Assembly (NCBI RefSeq): GCF_040654195.1
Contig: NZ_JBFAHM010000020.1
Span: forward strand, 1 to 64,000
From: Hamadaea sp013361475
Lineage (GTDB): Bacteria; Actinomycetota; Actinomycetes; Mycobacteriales; Micromonosporaceae
Direction of reading: 5' to 3'
DNA length: 64,000 nucleotides
The position numbers and the translations under genes were made by a program. A model generated the notes under the pieces. The model worked only from the letters and a program-made list of their open reading frames with translations, was not told where the DNA came from and made no database searches. Positions 1 to 9,003 of this stretch are shown piece after piece. Every line of letters begins with the position of its first letter. Position 1 is the stretch's first letter.

Positions 1-87
1 GACTACCCGTGGGGTGTCCAGGCGGTGCGAGTGCTCACCTGCCGGCGGCTACGGAACCGAGTCTGCGTCACAACCCGGCAGAACTCA

Positions 88-2250
88 TTAGGCGGATTCG
101 GGGCTGGGGGCGGGGCCGACGATGGCGTGCGGATGGGCGGCGGGCAACCGCGAGGCGAGCCGCCGAGCGCCCGGCAGCGTCGTACGCGCGATCCAGGCCA
201 GCAGGTCCTCGGCCGGCATCGGGCGGGCGTAGAACCAGCCTTGGGCCACCTCACAGCCCTGCTTGTGCAGCATCCGCCAGGTCGGCTCGTCCTCGACGCC
301 TTCGGCGACCACTCGCAGCCCGAGCGCGCCGGCCAGTTCGATGATCGAGCTGACGATCGCGGCGTCGTCGGGGTCGTCACGCATCCCGAAGACGAACGTG
401 CGGTCGATCTTCACTTCGGCCAGCGGCAGCCGCCGCAGGTGCTGCATGGAGGAGTACCCCGTGCCGAAGTCGTCGAGGGCGATGGCCACCCCGAGCTTGT
501 CCAGCTTGGCGAGGGTTGCGAGGACCCGGTTCGGGTCGGCCATCAGGCCTTCCTCGGTGATCTCCAGCTGGAGCTGGTCGGCGGTGACGCCGTACTCGCG
601 GAGCAGGTCGGTGACGTGCTCGACGATGTCGTCGTTGTGCAGGTCCCGCACGCTCACGTTGACCGCGCAGCGCAGCCGCAGCGCCATCGGCCGCCACCGG
701 GCCAGCTGGGCGACGACCTCGGCCAGCACCCAACGGGTGAGCTGCCGCATCACCGCGCTCGGCTCGGCCGCCTTGATCAGCTCCTCCGGATCGACCGGCC
801 CGTACGCCGGGTGCTGCCAGCGCAGCAGCGCCTCCACGCCGACGACCTCGCCGGAGGAGATCTCGATCTGGGGCTGGTAGAAGACGGTCAGCCCACCGCC
901 GTCCGGAGCCTCCAGCGCCTTCCGGAGGTCGGCGACGAGGCTGAGGCGCCGGGGCGAGTTGTGGTCCGACTCGGCGGCGTACACGGCGATGCCGTCGCCG
1001 CGGTGCTTGGCGTCGTACATCGCGACGTCGGCGTGCCGCATCAGGGTGGCGAAGTCGGTGCCGTGCTCGGGGTACAGGGCGATGCCGATGCTGCCTGAGA
1101 TGTCCAGCGGCAGGCCGTCCAGCGTCACCGGGTCCTGGAGCGCCTCGGTGATCCGGGCGGCGAGGCGTACGGCGTCGTCGGGGCTGGTCAGCCGGCCGGA
1201 GACGATGGCGAACTCGTCCCCGCCCAACCGCGCCACGAGGTCGCCCTCGCGGATGTTCTTCGCCAGCCGATCGGCCACCGCGACCAGGAGCCGGTCGCCG
1301 ACGGTGTGCCCGAGCGCGTCGTTGACGTGCTTGAACCGGTCGAGGTCCAGCAGCAGCAGGGCGAACCGCGCCTTGGCCGGCGAGCGGGCGTACTCGGCGG
1401 CGATCGCGCCGACCTCGCTGATCAGCACCTTGCGGTTGGCCAGCCCGGTGAGCGCGTCGAGCCGCGCCAGCCGGGTCTGCTCGGTGGACAGCACGGCCAG
1501 CCGCTGGACGGCGATCAGCGGAATGATCGCCAACGGCACGTAGAGCGCGCTCTGGTCGGCCGCGGCCGCCAGGATCACGCCGAGCAGGAGTAATGCGCCG
1601 GTGGTCAGCGCCTCCGGGGCGAACGGCGCGCGCAGGGTCGGCCACAGTGGACCACCGAAGCGCAGCCAGACGGCCAGCGAGGTCGTCGTGTACTTGCAGA
1701 GGAACCAGGCCACGGCGGCGAGTACGCACACCAGCACGGTCCACCCGGGGGCGGCGTCGACCGGCAGCAGCGTCGAGCCGATGTGGATCACCGCCGACGC
1801 GGCCGACAGCGCGATCGCGTACTGGGCGATGTTGAAGACCGCCCGCCACGGCCGGTGCTTCATCCGCCAGGAGGAGACGACGACCGCCGCCGCCTGCACC
1901 AGCAGCGCCGCCACGAGGTTCGAGTCGATGAGGACGGCGAAGCTGAAACAGATGGACGGGAACACCGCCGAACTCATCCGGCGCCCTGGCGGACTCATCG
2001 GAAACGCGTCCGCGGCGAGCGCCATCGCCGCCATCAACCAGATCTCGGCCTCCCAGGTGCCGGAACCGGCGAACGGCGTCGCGAGTTCGACAACAAGGAC
2101 GGCGGTCGCCAGGACGACCACAATCGCCACATACCCGATAAAACGTCGGGAACCCATGACGGGTGCGGTGTTCCGGAGCGATTCGGGAGGAGCTGTGATG
2201 GACGGAGTCTCGGCACCACCGGCGGCCGAGCGTGACGCCGATGCCGTCAT
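88..2250 (-). CDS. membrane-anchored GGDEF-EAL cyclic-di-GMP signalling protein
   Basis: Predicted bifunctional diguanylate cyclase/phosphodiesterase, which makes and degrades cyclic di-GMP at the membrane. The N-terminal ~270 residues hold roughly eight hydrophobic segments. A GGDEF domain follows, with DLDRFKHVNDALGH and an intact GGDEF signature near residue 343. The C-terminal EAL domain has VEALLRW near residue 470, DDFGTGYSS and VVAEGVED. Both active-site signatures look intact, so either activity is possible; in tandem proteins one domain often dominates. I chose the ATG at 2250 because GGAAGGTGGGGG precedes it; in-frame starts at 2268 and 2307 are alternatives. The gene lies 187 nt downstream of ligA on the same strand. 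Bases 1-87 beyond its stop hold nothing I can assign. Confidence 0.93.
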   Translation of the reverse strand: MTASASRSAAGGAETPSITAPPESLRNTAPVMGSRRFIGYVAIVVVLATAVLVVELATPFAGSGTWEAEIWLMAAMALAADAFPMSPPGRRMSSAVFPSICFSFAVLIDSNLVAALLVQAAAVVVSSWRMKHRPWRAVFNIAQYAIALSAASAVIHIGSTLLPVDAAPGWTVLVCVLAAVAWFLCKYTTTSLAVWLRFGGPLWPTLRAPFAPEALTTGALLLLGVILAAAADQSALYVPLAIIPLIAVQRLAVLSTEQTRLARLDALTGLANRKVLISEVGAIAAEYARSPAKARFALLLLDLDRFKHVNDALGHTVGDRLLVAVADRLAKNIREGDLVARLGGDEFAIVSGRLTSPDDAVRLAARITEALQDPVTLDGLPLDISGSIGIALYPEHGTDFATLMRHADVAMYDAKHRGDGIAVYAAESDHNSPRRLSLVADLRKALEAPDGGGLTVFYQPQIEISSGEVVGVEALLRWQHPAYGPVDPEELIKAAEPSAVMRQLTRWVLAEVVAQLARWRPMALRLRCAVNVSVRDLHNDDIVEHVTDLLREYGVTADQLQLEITEEGLMADPNRVLATLAKLDKLGVAIALDDFGTGYSSMQHLRRLPLAEVKIDRTFVFGMRDDPDDAAIVSSIIELAGALGLRVVAEGVEDEPTWRMLHKQGCEVAQGWFYARPMPAEDLLAWIARTTLPGARRLASRLPAAHPHAIVGPAPSPESA

Positions 2251-2437
2251 GCGTCCCCCACCTTCCCGCATATCTGCAGGTCGGAGCCCTGGTCCGAGCG
2301 CCAACACACGAACCTACAGCCTAGGACCTCCGAGGGCGGAGAGCGAGCTTCCCGCCACGCCCGGTTACCGATGTGAGATAGGAAACCACACCGGAGAGCG
2401 TGACGGGGAACGCCGAACGTCGCTGTAAGGGGCGGTT

Positions 2438-4516
2438 TCAGGCAGCGGTCGAGGCGGCGTGGGCCCGGGCGGCGTCCGGCCCTTCGGCGAGCAGGATCGC
2501 CAGACCCGCGTCGTCGAGGATCGGTACGCCCAGACTCTGCGCCTTGTCGAACTTCGAACCCGGGTTCTCCCCCACCACGACGAAGCTGGTCTTCTTGGAG
2601 ACGGATCCGGCCACCTTCGCGCCCTGGGCGGTCAGCGCGTCGGACGCGTCGTCGCGGGTGAAGTCGGTCAGCGTCCCGGTGACCACCACGGTCAGCCCGT
2701 CCAGCGGCTTGGGGCCGGTGTCGACGCCGATCTCCTGCTCCATGACGACCCCGGCGGCCCGCCACTTCTCGACGATCTCGCGGTGCCAGTCGACGGTGAA
2801 CCACTCGCGGACGGCTTCGGCGATGATGCCGCCGACCTCCTCCACCGAGGACATCTGCTCGACGCTCGCCTTGCTGATCGCGTCGACCGAGCCGAACGCG
2901 TTGGCCAGCGCCTGCGCGGCCGTCGGACCGCAATGCCGGATGGAGAACGACACCAGCACCCGAGAGAGTGCGACCGTCTTCGCCTTCTCCAGGTTCTCCA
3001 GCAGCTTGGCCGCGTTGGCCGACAGAGTGCCGTCCTTCTTCGTGAAGAACGGCGACTGGGCCAGATCCTCGGCGGTCAGCGCGAACAGGTCGCCCTCGTC
3101 GGCGATGACTTTGTCGTTGATGAGCGCGACGCCCGCCTTGTAGCCCAGGCCCTCGATGTCGAAGCCGTCCCGGCCACCCAGGTAGAACAGGCGCTCGCGC
3201 AGCTGCGCGACACAGAAGCGGGTGTTGGGGCACCGGACGTCGACATCCGACTCCTTCGCCGGTGCCAGCGCGGTTCCGCACTCCGGGCAGTGGGTCGGCA
3301 TCACGAACTCGCGCTCGGTGCCGTCTCGCAGGTCGACGACCGGTCCCAGCACCTCCGGAATGACATCGCCCGCGCGCCGGATGGTGACCGTGTCGCCGAT
3401 GAGGACGCCCTTGCGCTTGACCTCCTCCTGGTTGTGCAGGGTCGCGCTGGTGACGGTGACCCCCGCGACGTGGACCGGTTCGAGGACCGCGTAGGGCGTG
3501 ACCCGGCCGGTGCGGCCGACGTTGACGAGGATGTCGACGAGCTTGGTGTTCGCCTCCTCCGGCGGGTACTTGTACGCGATCGCCCACCGCGGCGCCCGGC
3601 TCGTGGTGCCCAGGCGGCCCTGGATCGCCACATCGTCCACTTTGATCACGATGCCGTCGATGTCGTGTTCGACATCGTGCCGGTGCTCGGCGAAGTACGC
3701 GATGAACTCCCGCACCTCGTCGAGGGAGTCGACCACCTTCCACCGCAGCGACGTGGGCAGACCCCAGCTCTGCAGCAGCTTGTACGCCTCGGACTGCCGC
3801 TGCGGCTCGAAGCCCTCGTGCGCGCCGATGCCGTGCACGATCAGGCGCAACGGCCGGGAGCCAGTGATCGAGGGATCCTTCTGCCGCAGCGAGCCGGAGG
3901 CGGCGTTACGCGGGTTGGCGAACGGGCGCTGACCGGCCGCGACCAGGCCGGCGTTGAGATCGGCGAAGCCGGAGGTCGGGAAGAAGATCTCGCCCCGCAC
4001 CTCGACGAGAGCCGGGACGTTGTCGCCCTGCAAAGTCTTGGGAACGTCCTTCAGCGTACGCACGTTGGCCGTGACGTCCTCGCCGGTCCGCCCGTCGCCC
4101 CGGGTCGCCGCCCGGACCAGGCGGCCGTTGCGATAGGTCAGGTTGATGGCGAGGCCGTCGATCTTCAGTTCACAGAGGAAGGGCACGGGGCCGCCGGCGT
4201 CGCGCACGACACGGTCGGCCCACCCCGTCAGCTCCTCGTCGGAGAAGGCGTTGTCGAGGCTGAGCATCCGGGCCGCGTGCTGCACCGTGGCGAACCCCGC
4301 CGCGGCCTGCCCGCCCACGCGCTGGGTCGGCGAGTCGAGCGACCGCAGCTCGGGGAAGTCCTGCTCGAGGCCCTCCAGCTCGCGCAGCAGACCGTCGTAT
4401 TCCGCGTCGGAGACGGTGGGCGCGTCGAGCTCGTAGTAGCGCTGCTGGTGCGCCTCGATCTCGCTCGTCAGCTGGGCAATCCGCGACCGGGCTGCATCAA
4501 AGTCCTTCTCGCTCAC
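2438..4516 (-). CDS. ligA: NAD-dependent DNA ligase LigA
   Basis: Seals nicks in DNA during replication and repair, using NAD+ as the adenylate donor. The 692-residue length is normal for the family. The N-terminal Ia domain is followed by the nucleotidyltransferase motif KIDG, with the adenylated lysine at residue 118. Then come the OB fold, a Cys4 zinc finger (CPECG near residue 405, later CPNTRFC), helix-hairpin-helix repeats and a C-terminal BRCT domain from about residue 600 (VVVTGTLTDF). The domain order is complete. It is monocistronic or the first gene before the GGDEF-EAL gene. Confidence 0.98.
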   Translation of the reverse strand: MSEKDFDAARSRIAQLTSEIEAHQQRYYELDAPTVSDAEYDGLLRELEGLEQDFPELRSLDSPTQRVGGQAAAGFATVQHAARMLSLDNAFSDEELTGWADRVVRDAGGPVPFLCELKIDGLAINLTYRNGRLVRAATRGDGRTGEDVTANVRTLKDVPKTLQGDNVPALVEVRGEIFFPTSGFADLNAGLVAAGQRPFANPRNAASGSLRQKDPSITGSRPLRLIVHGIGAHEGFEPQRQSEAYKLLQSWGLPTSLRWKVVDSLDEVREFIAYFAEHRHDVEHDIDGIVIKVDDVAIQGRLGTTSRAPRWAIAYKYPPEEANTKLVDILVNVGRTGRVTPYAVLEPVHVAGVTVTSATLHNQEEVKRKGVLIGDTVTIRRAGDVIPEVLGPVVDLRDGTEREFVMPTHCPECGTALAPAKESDVDVRCPNTRFCVAQLRERLFYLGGRDGFDIEGLGYKAGVALINDKVIADEGDLFALTAEDLAQSPFFTKKDGTLSANAAKLLENLEKAKTVALSRVLVSFSIRHCGPTAAQALANAFGSVDAISKASVEQMSSVEEVGGIIAEAVREWFTVDWHREIVEKWRAAGVVMEQEIGVDTGPKPLDGLTVVVTGTLTDFTRDDASDALTAQGAKVAGSVSKKTSFVVVGENPGSKFDKAQSLGVPILDDAGLAILLAEGPDAARAHAASTAA

Positions 4517-4558
4517 ACGAGGAATCTAGCGGCTGCCTACGACACTTCGACGTCCGCG

Positions 4559-5539
4559 TCAGACCTCGGCGAGCCGCCGACCGGCCTCCCGGCACGCGGC
4601 CAGGACGTCGCGCGCATAGGCCGGGGTCGCTCCGGCGAGACCGCAGGCCGGTGTCACCACGACCTGCTCGGGCAGCTGCGACTCGCTGAACCCGAGCGTG
4701 CGCCACGTTGTGCGTACCCTGTCGGCGAGCGTGGCGGACGACGGCGCGCGAGTGCCCCGCGTCGGCGCGACCCCCGCGAAGAGCGTCAGCCCGGCGTCGA
4801 TGAGTTCGCCGACCGGATCGAGGTGCTTGACCTGGTCCAGGTCGAGCGCGACCGCGGCCGCCCCGGCCTCCCGGAACAGCTTCAACGGCGCGTCGGGCGC
4901 GCAGCAGTGCAGGACGACCGGCGCGTCCGCGGCCTCGACCACGCGAGTCAACGCCTCGCGGGCGACCGACTCGGCGACCGACCGATAGGTGTGCAGGCCG
5001 CTGGCCGTGCGCACCCGCCCCGCCAGCACCGCGGGCAGCGACGGCTCGTCCACCTGCAGGATCACCTGGGCGCCCGGCACGCGGCGGCGCACATCGGCCA
5101 CGTGCAGGCGCAGCCCCTCCGCGAGCGACTCGCTCAGGTCCCGCGCCGCGCCATGGTCGGACAGCACGGCCTGGCCGAGGGCCAGCTCGATGCTCGCGGC
5201 CAGCGTCCACGGCCCCGCGGCCTGGACCTTCAGTGGTCCCGCGAAGCCGTCCGCCTGCTCGGTCAGCTGGTCCAGGTCGCGTTCGAGGAGATCATGGGTA
5301 CGCCGAAGGTCGCGCCCGCCGCGGGCGGCGATCCGCCACCGTCCCGTGTACAGCTCGACCGGGAGCCCGACGAGCAGCCCGGCGCCACGGCCGATCATCT
5401 CCGCGCCCGGACCCCGGCCGGGCAGCTCCGGCAGGTACGCCACCGGCAGCTCGCCCAGGCTGTACTTGACCGCCTCGACGAGGTCCGAACCGGGCAGCGA
5501 CCCGATGCCGGTCGCACTTCCGCGTGGCAGCTCGATCAT
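4559..5539 (-). CDS. cobalamin-independent methionine synthase-like protein (MetE C-terminal domain only)
   Basis: This 326-residue protein matches only the catalytic C-terminal half of MetE, which is about 750 residues in the classical enzyme. It has a GIGSLPGSD start, QVDEPSLPA, and zinc-ligand-like VVLHCCAP and TPACGLAG segments, so the thiol-activating zinc site seems present. It lacks the N-terminal folate-binding half, so its methyl donor is uncertain; related short proteins use small methyl donors or are uncharacterised. Its ATG overlaps the mnmA stop (ATGA, 5536-5539), implying translational coupling to the tRNA thiolation gene. I am sure of the family, not the reaction. Confidence 0.85.
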   Translation of the reverse strand: MIELPRGSATGIGSLPGSDLVEAVKYSLGELPVAYLPELPGRGPGAEMIGRGAGLLVGLPVELYTGRWRIAARGGRDLRRTHDLLERDLDQLTEQADGFAGPLKVQAAGPWTLAASIELALGQAVLSDHGAARDLSESLAEGLRLHVADVRRRVPGAQVILQVDEPSLPAVLAGRVRTASGLHTYRSVAESVAREALTRVVEAADAPVVLHCCAPDAPLKLFREAGAAAVALDLDQVKHLDPVGELIDAGLTLFAGVAPTRGTRAPSSATLADRVRTTWRTLGFSESQLPEQVVVTPACGLAGATPAYARDVLAACREAGRRLAEV

Positions 5540-6717
5540 GCGGCGCTCGTCGCGGCCACGTCGGCGGTGACAGCCGTGGTGCCTGTGCTCGTGGCGGTCG
5601 CGCTGCTGTCGGTGGCGCTGCGGTCGGTGGCGCTGCGGTCGGTGGCGTCGGCGCTCGTGATGGTCGCGCTGGCGAGGACTGCGTCCCCGGCGGCGTCGGA
5701 CCGGTAGACGACGATCGCCTGACCGGGCGCGATCCCCCGGGCCGGCCGGCGCAGGCTGGCCGTCAACACGCCGTCGACGATCTCGACCACGGCGTCGATC
5801 GGCTCGCCATGTGCCCGGAGCTGCACCTGGGCCTCCGTCTTCGGCTCCAGGGGAGCCAGGATGATCGGGCGCGTGGCGGTGACGAAGGTGACGTCCAGCG
5901 CCTCGGCCGGGCCGACCGTGACGGTGTTCGTGACCGGCGTGATGCTCAGGACGTAACGCGGCTTTCCGTCGGGTGCGGGTCGGCCGAGGGCCAGCCCCTT
6001 GCGCTGGCCCACGGTGAAGGCATATGCCCCGTCGTGGGAGCCGACGACCTCACCGGTGGCCGAGTCGACGATGTCGCCGGGCGCCTCACCCAGCCGCTCC
6101 TGCAGGAACTTGCGGGTGTCGCCGTCGGCGATGAAGCAGATGTCGTGCGAGTCGGGCTTGCTCGCGACGGCCAGCCCCCGCTCCGCCGCCTCCTGCCGCA
6201 CGTCGGCCTTGTGGGAGTCGCCCAGCGGGAACATCGCGTGCGCCAACTGCTCCGGCGTCAGAACGCCGAGCACGTAGGACTGGTCCTTCTCGGCGTCGGC
6301 GGCCCGCCGCAGGACCCCGTCGGAGCCCAGGCGGGCGTAGTGCCCGGTCACGACGGCGTCGAAGCCCAAGGCCAGCGCCCGGTCCAGGACGGCGGCGAAC
6401 TTGATCTTCTCGTTGCAGCGCAGGCACGGATTCGGCGTACGCCCCGCCGCGTACTCGCTCAGGAAGTCCTCCACGACGTCGGCGTGGAACTCCTCGGCCA
6501 TGTCCCAGACGTAGAACGGGATGCCGATCACGTCGGCGGCCCGCCGCGCGTCGTGGGAGTCCTCCCGCGAGCAGCAGCCCCGGGCGCCCGTCCGATAACT
6601 CTGCGGATTCTTCGACAAGGCCAGATGCACTCCGGTCACGTCGTGCCCGGCCGCCACCGCCCGGGCGGCCGCCACCGCCGAGTCGACACCACCGGACATC
6701 GCCGCAAGAACTCGCAC
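5536..6717 (-). CDS. mnmA: tRNA-uridine 2-sulfurtransferase MnmA
   Basis: Catalyses 2-thiolation of the wobble uridine in Lys, Glu and Gln tRNAs. The PP-loop SGGVDS is at residues 8-13. The nucleophilic cysteine is C98 in NPCLRCN and the partner cysteine is C194 in DSHDICFIAD. The beta-barrel C-terminal domain ends near residue 350. A further ~40 residues are low-complexity Ala/Thr/Ser/Asp with repeats of the type SATDRSATDSS, matching tandem GGTGGCGCTGCGGTC-like DNA repeats at about 5600-5650. That tail is outside the conserved enzyme. The upstream cysteine desulfurase at 6738-7901 is the probable sulfur source. Confidence 0.97.
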   Translation of the reverse strand: MRVLAAMSGGVDSAVAAARAVAAGHDVTGVHLALSKNPQSYRTGARGCCSREDSHDARRAADVIGIPFYVWDMAEEFHADVVEDFLSEYAAGRTPNPCLRCNEKIKFAAVLDRALALGFDAVVTGHYARLGSDGVLRRAADAEKDQSYVLGVLTPEQLAHAMFPLGDSHKADVRQEAAERGLAVASKPDSHDICFIADGDTRKFLQERLGEAPGDIVDSATGEVVGSHDGAYAFTVGQRKGLALGRPAPDGKPRYVLSITPVTNTVTVGPAEALDVTFVTATRPIILAPLEPKTEAQVQLRAHGEPIDAVVEIVDGVLTASLRRPARGIAPGQAIVVYRSDAAGDAVLASATITSADATDRSATDRSATDSSATATSTGTTAVTADVAATSAA

Positions 6718-6737
6718 CCGACGAGCTTACCCGCGGA

Positions 6738-7901
6738 CTACGAACGGTCCTTACGGAGTTTCCCGGCTCGGCGGGCGCGCTCGACGACGGCCGGCAACGC
6801 GGCCACCAGCTCGTCGATCTCCGCCGAGGTCGACGTGTGCCCGAGCGAGAAGCGCAGCGACGAGCGGGCCATCACCGGATCGCACCCCATCGCCAGGAGC
6901 ACGTGCGAGGGCTGGGCGATCCCCGCGGAGCACGCCGACCCGGTCGAGCAGGCGATTCCCTGAGCGTCCAACAGCATCAGCAGGGCGTCGCCCTCACAGC
7001 CCGGGAAGGCGAAATGGGCGTTGCCCGGCAGCCGGTCCACCGGGTCGCCGTTCAGGACGGCGTCCGGCACGGCTGTGCGTACCTTGGCGATCAGCTCGTC
7101 CCGCAGGCTGGTGAGGTGCGCCGCCGTCGCGGCCTGTGTCGAGACCGCGATCTCCACCGCCGTGGCGAAGGCCACGATGCCTGGGACGTCCAGCGTGCCG
7201 GAGCGTACGTCCCGCTCCTGACCGCCGCCGTGCAGCAGCGGGGTGCAGGGGACGTCCCGGCCGAGCAGGAGCGCGCCGACCCCGGTCGGTCCGCCCAGCT
7301 TGTGCCCGGTCAGCGTCAAGGCCGACGCCCCGGACGCGGCGAAACCGACCGGAATCTGGCCCACCGCCTGAATCGCGTCCGTGTGCAGCGGTACGCCCCG
7401 CGCGGCCGCCTTGGCCGCCAGCTCGGCGATCGGCTGGACGGTGCCCACCTCGTTGTTCGCCCACATCGCGGTGACCAGGGCGACGTCGTCGTCCAGTGCC
7501 TCGTCGAGCACGGCCGGATCGATGCGCCCGTGGGCGTCCACCGCCAGCCAGGTGACCTTGGCGCCCTCGTGCTGCTCCAGCCAGTTCACCGTGTCCAGGA
7601 CGGCATGGTGCTCGACCGAGGAGGCGACGACGCGGCATCGGCCGCCCGGTCGCTGAGCCCAGAAGATGCCCTTGACGGCGAGGTTGTCGGACTCCGTCCC
7701 GCCCCCGGTGAAGATCACCTCGGACGGGCGGGCGTCGAGCGCCGCCGCGATCCGCTCCCGGGACTCCTCGACCTTACGGCGGGCACAGCGACCCGGCCCA
7801 TGGAGGGAGGACGCGTTGCCGACGTCGCGAGCGGTGGCGACATAGGCGTCGAGCGCTTCGGCGAGCATGGGCGTGGTCGCCGCGTGATCGAGGTATGCCA
7901 T
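6738..7901 (-). CDS. cysteine desulfurase (NifS/IscS class V aminotransferase)
   Basis: PLP enzyme that converts cysteine to alanine and an enzyme-bound persulfide. It starts with the family signature YLDHAATTP. The PLP lysine is K201 in TGHKLGG, and the catalytic cysteine is C324 in STGSACSAG, placing it in group I with the long mobile loop (IscS/NifS) rather than SufS. The 387-residue length is normal. It ends 20 nt before mnmA on the same strand, so the pair probably forms one sulfur-relay operon for tRNA thiolation; a role in Fe-S assembly is not excluded. Confidence 0.95.
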   Translation of the reverse strand: MAYLDHAATTPMLAEALDAYVATARDVGNASSLHGPGRCARRKVEESRERIAAALDARPSEVIFTGGGTESDNLAVKGIFWAQRPGGRCRVVASSVEHHAVLDTVNWLEQHEGAKVTWLAVDAHGRIDPAVLDEALDDDVALVTAMWANNEVGTVQPIAELAAKAAARGVPLHTDAIQAVGQIPVGFAASGASALTLTGHKLGGPTGVGALLLGRDVPCTPLLHGGGQERDVRSGTLDVPGIVAFATAVEIAVSTQAATAAHLTSLRDELIAKVRTAVPDAVLNGDPVDRLPGNAHFAFPGCEGDALLMLLDAQGIACSTGSACSAGIAQPSHVLLAMGCDPVMARSSLRFSLGHTSTSAEIDELVAALPAVVERARRAGKLRKDRS

Positions 7902-7960
7902 CGCCCCTCAGCCTATCCGCCGAAGCCCCGATATCCCGACCCGCTCCTAGATCACAAGCA

Positions 7961-8013
7961 GATCAGGGTTCTCGGTCATATCTTGCTCCAAGATTCGACC
8001 GAGAACCCTGATC
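7961..8013. repeat. interspersed hairpin repeat, copy 1
   Basis: Arms GATCAGGGTTCTCGGTC (7961-7977) and its exact reverse complement (7997-8013), continuing inward through TCTTG/CAAGA to a 3-nt loop, give about 25 pairs with two mismatches. It lies 27 nt beyond the etfA stop and upstream of the cysteine desulfurase start, so it may terminate etfBA. It is one of four near-identical elements here. Confidence 0.9.
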
Positions 8014-8039
8014 CGGCGCCTTCAGCAGGTCGGCGGAGG

Positions 8040-8996
8040 CTACTTGCGCTTACGGATCTCCTCGGCGGCCTGCGGCACGACCTGGAACAGGTCGCCGACC
8101 ACGCCGTAGTCGGCAAGCTCGAAGATGGGCGCCTCGGCGTCCTTGTTCACCGCGACGATCGTCTTCGAGGTCTGCATGCCGGCCCGGTGCTGGATCGCGC
8201 CGGAGATGCCCAGCGCGACGTACAGCTGCGGGGAGACCGTCTTACCGGTCTGGCCCACCTGGAAGGCGTGCGGGTAGAAGCCGGAGTCGACGGCCGCCCG
8301 GGACGCGCCGACGGCGCCGCCGAGCAGGTCGGCCAGCTCCTCGACCAGCTTGAAGTTCTCCGCGCTGCCGACGCCGCGGCCGCCGGAGACGACCACCGAC
8401 GCCTCGGTCAGCTCCGGGCGGGCGCCCTTGGCCTCGGCGACCCGCTCCACGACCGTGGCCAGCTTGGCGTTGTCCGGCACGGAGACGGTGACGGTCTCCA
8501 CGGCCGGCTCGGCCGGCGCCGGGCTCGGCGTGAGCGAGTTGCCGCGTACGGTCACGAGCGGGAAGCCCTTCGTGACCTTGGACTTCACGATCGTCGAACC
8601 GGCGAAGACGACCTGTGTCGCCACGCCGTCCGCGCCGAGCGCCACCACGTCGGTGAGGATGCCGTTGTCCAGCTTGACCGCGAGGCGGGCGGCGATCTCC
8701 TTGCCCTCCTGGGTCGACCCGATCAGCACGGCGGCCGGTTCGGCCGACTTCACGATCTCGGCCAGCACGGCGGCCTTCGGGGCGACCAGGTAGCCGTCGA
8801 GGTCAGCGTCCTCGGCGACGAGGACCTTCTGCGCGCCGTACTCGCCGAGCTTGGCGACCAGCGGCTCGGCCGTGCCCGCGCCACCGAGCACCACCGCGAC
8901 CGGGGTGCCCAGGTCACGGGCGAGGGTCAGCATCTCCAGCGTCACCTTCTTGACGGCGCCGCCGGCGGACTCCACTACAACCAGAACGTCAGACAC
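8040..8996 (-). CDS. etfA: electron transfer flavoprotein alpha subunit
   Basis: The FAD-carrying subunit of ETF, which passes electrons from acyl-CoA and related dehydrogenases to the quinone pool. The N-terminal half is an adenine-nucleotide alpha-hydrolase-like fold. The C-terminal half has the conserved FAD domain: VVSGGRGVGS, SRAAVDSGF, QVGQTGKTVSPQLYVALGIS and GAIQHRAGM. Length (318) is standard. Downstream partner of etfB with a 7-nt gap. Confidence 0.97.
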   Translation of the reverse strand: MSDVLVVVESAGGAVKKVTLEMLTLARDLGTPVAVVLGGAGTAEPLVAKLGEYGAQKVLVAEDADLDGYLVAPKAAVLAEIVKSAEPAAVLIGSTQEGKEIAARLAVKLDNGILTDVVALGADGVATQVVFAGSTIVKSKVTKGFPLVTVRGNSLTPSPAPAEPAVETVTVSVPDNAKLATVVERVAEAKGARPELTEASVVVSGGRGVGSAENFKLVEELADLLGGAVGASRAAVDSGFYPHAFQVGQTGKTVSPQLYVALGISGAIQHRAGMQTSKTIVAVNKDAEAPIFELADYGVVGDLFQVVPQAAEEIRKRK

Positions 8997-9003
8997 TTGA
9001 ACC

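Noticed and set aside
1..87. Possible end of a gene at the left edge
   Set aside because: No frame gives recognisable protein; a stop occurs in one frame but the preceding residues fit nothing known.
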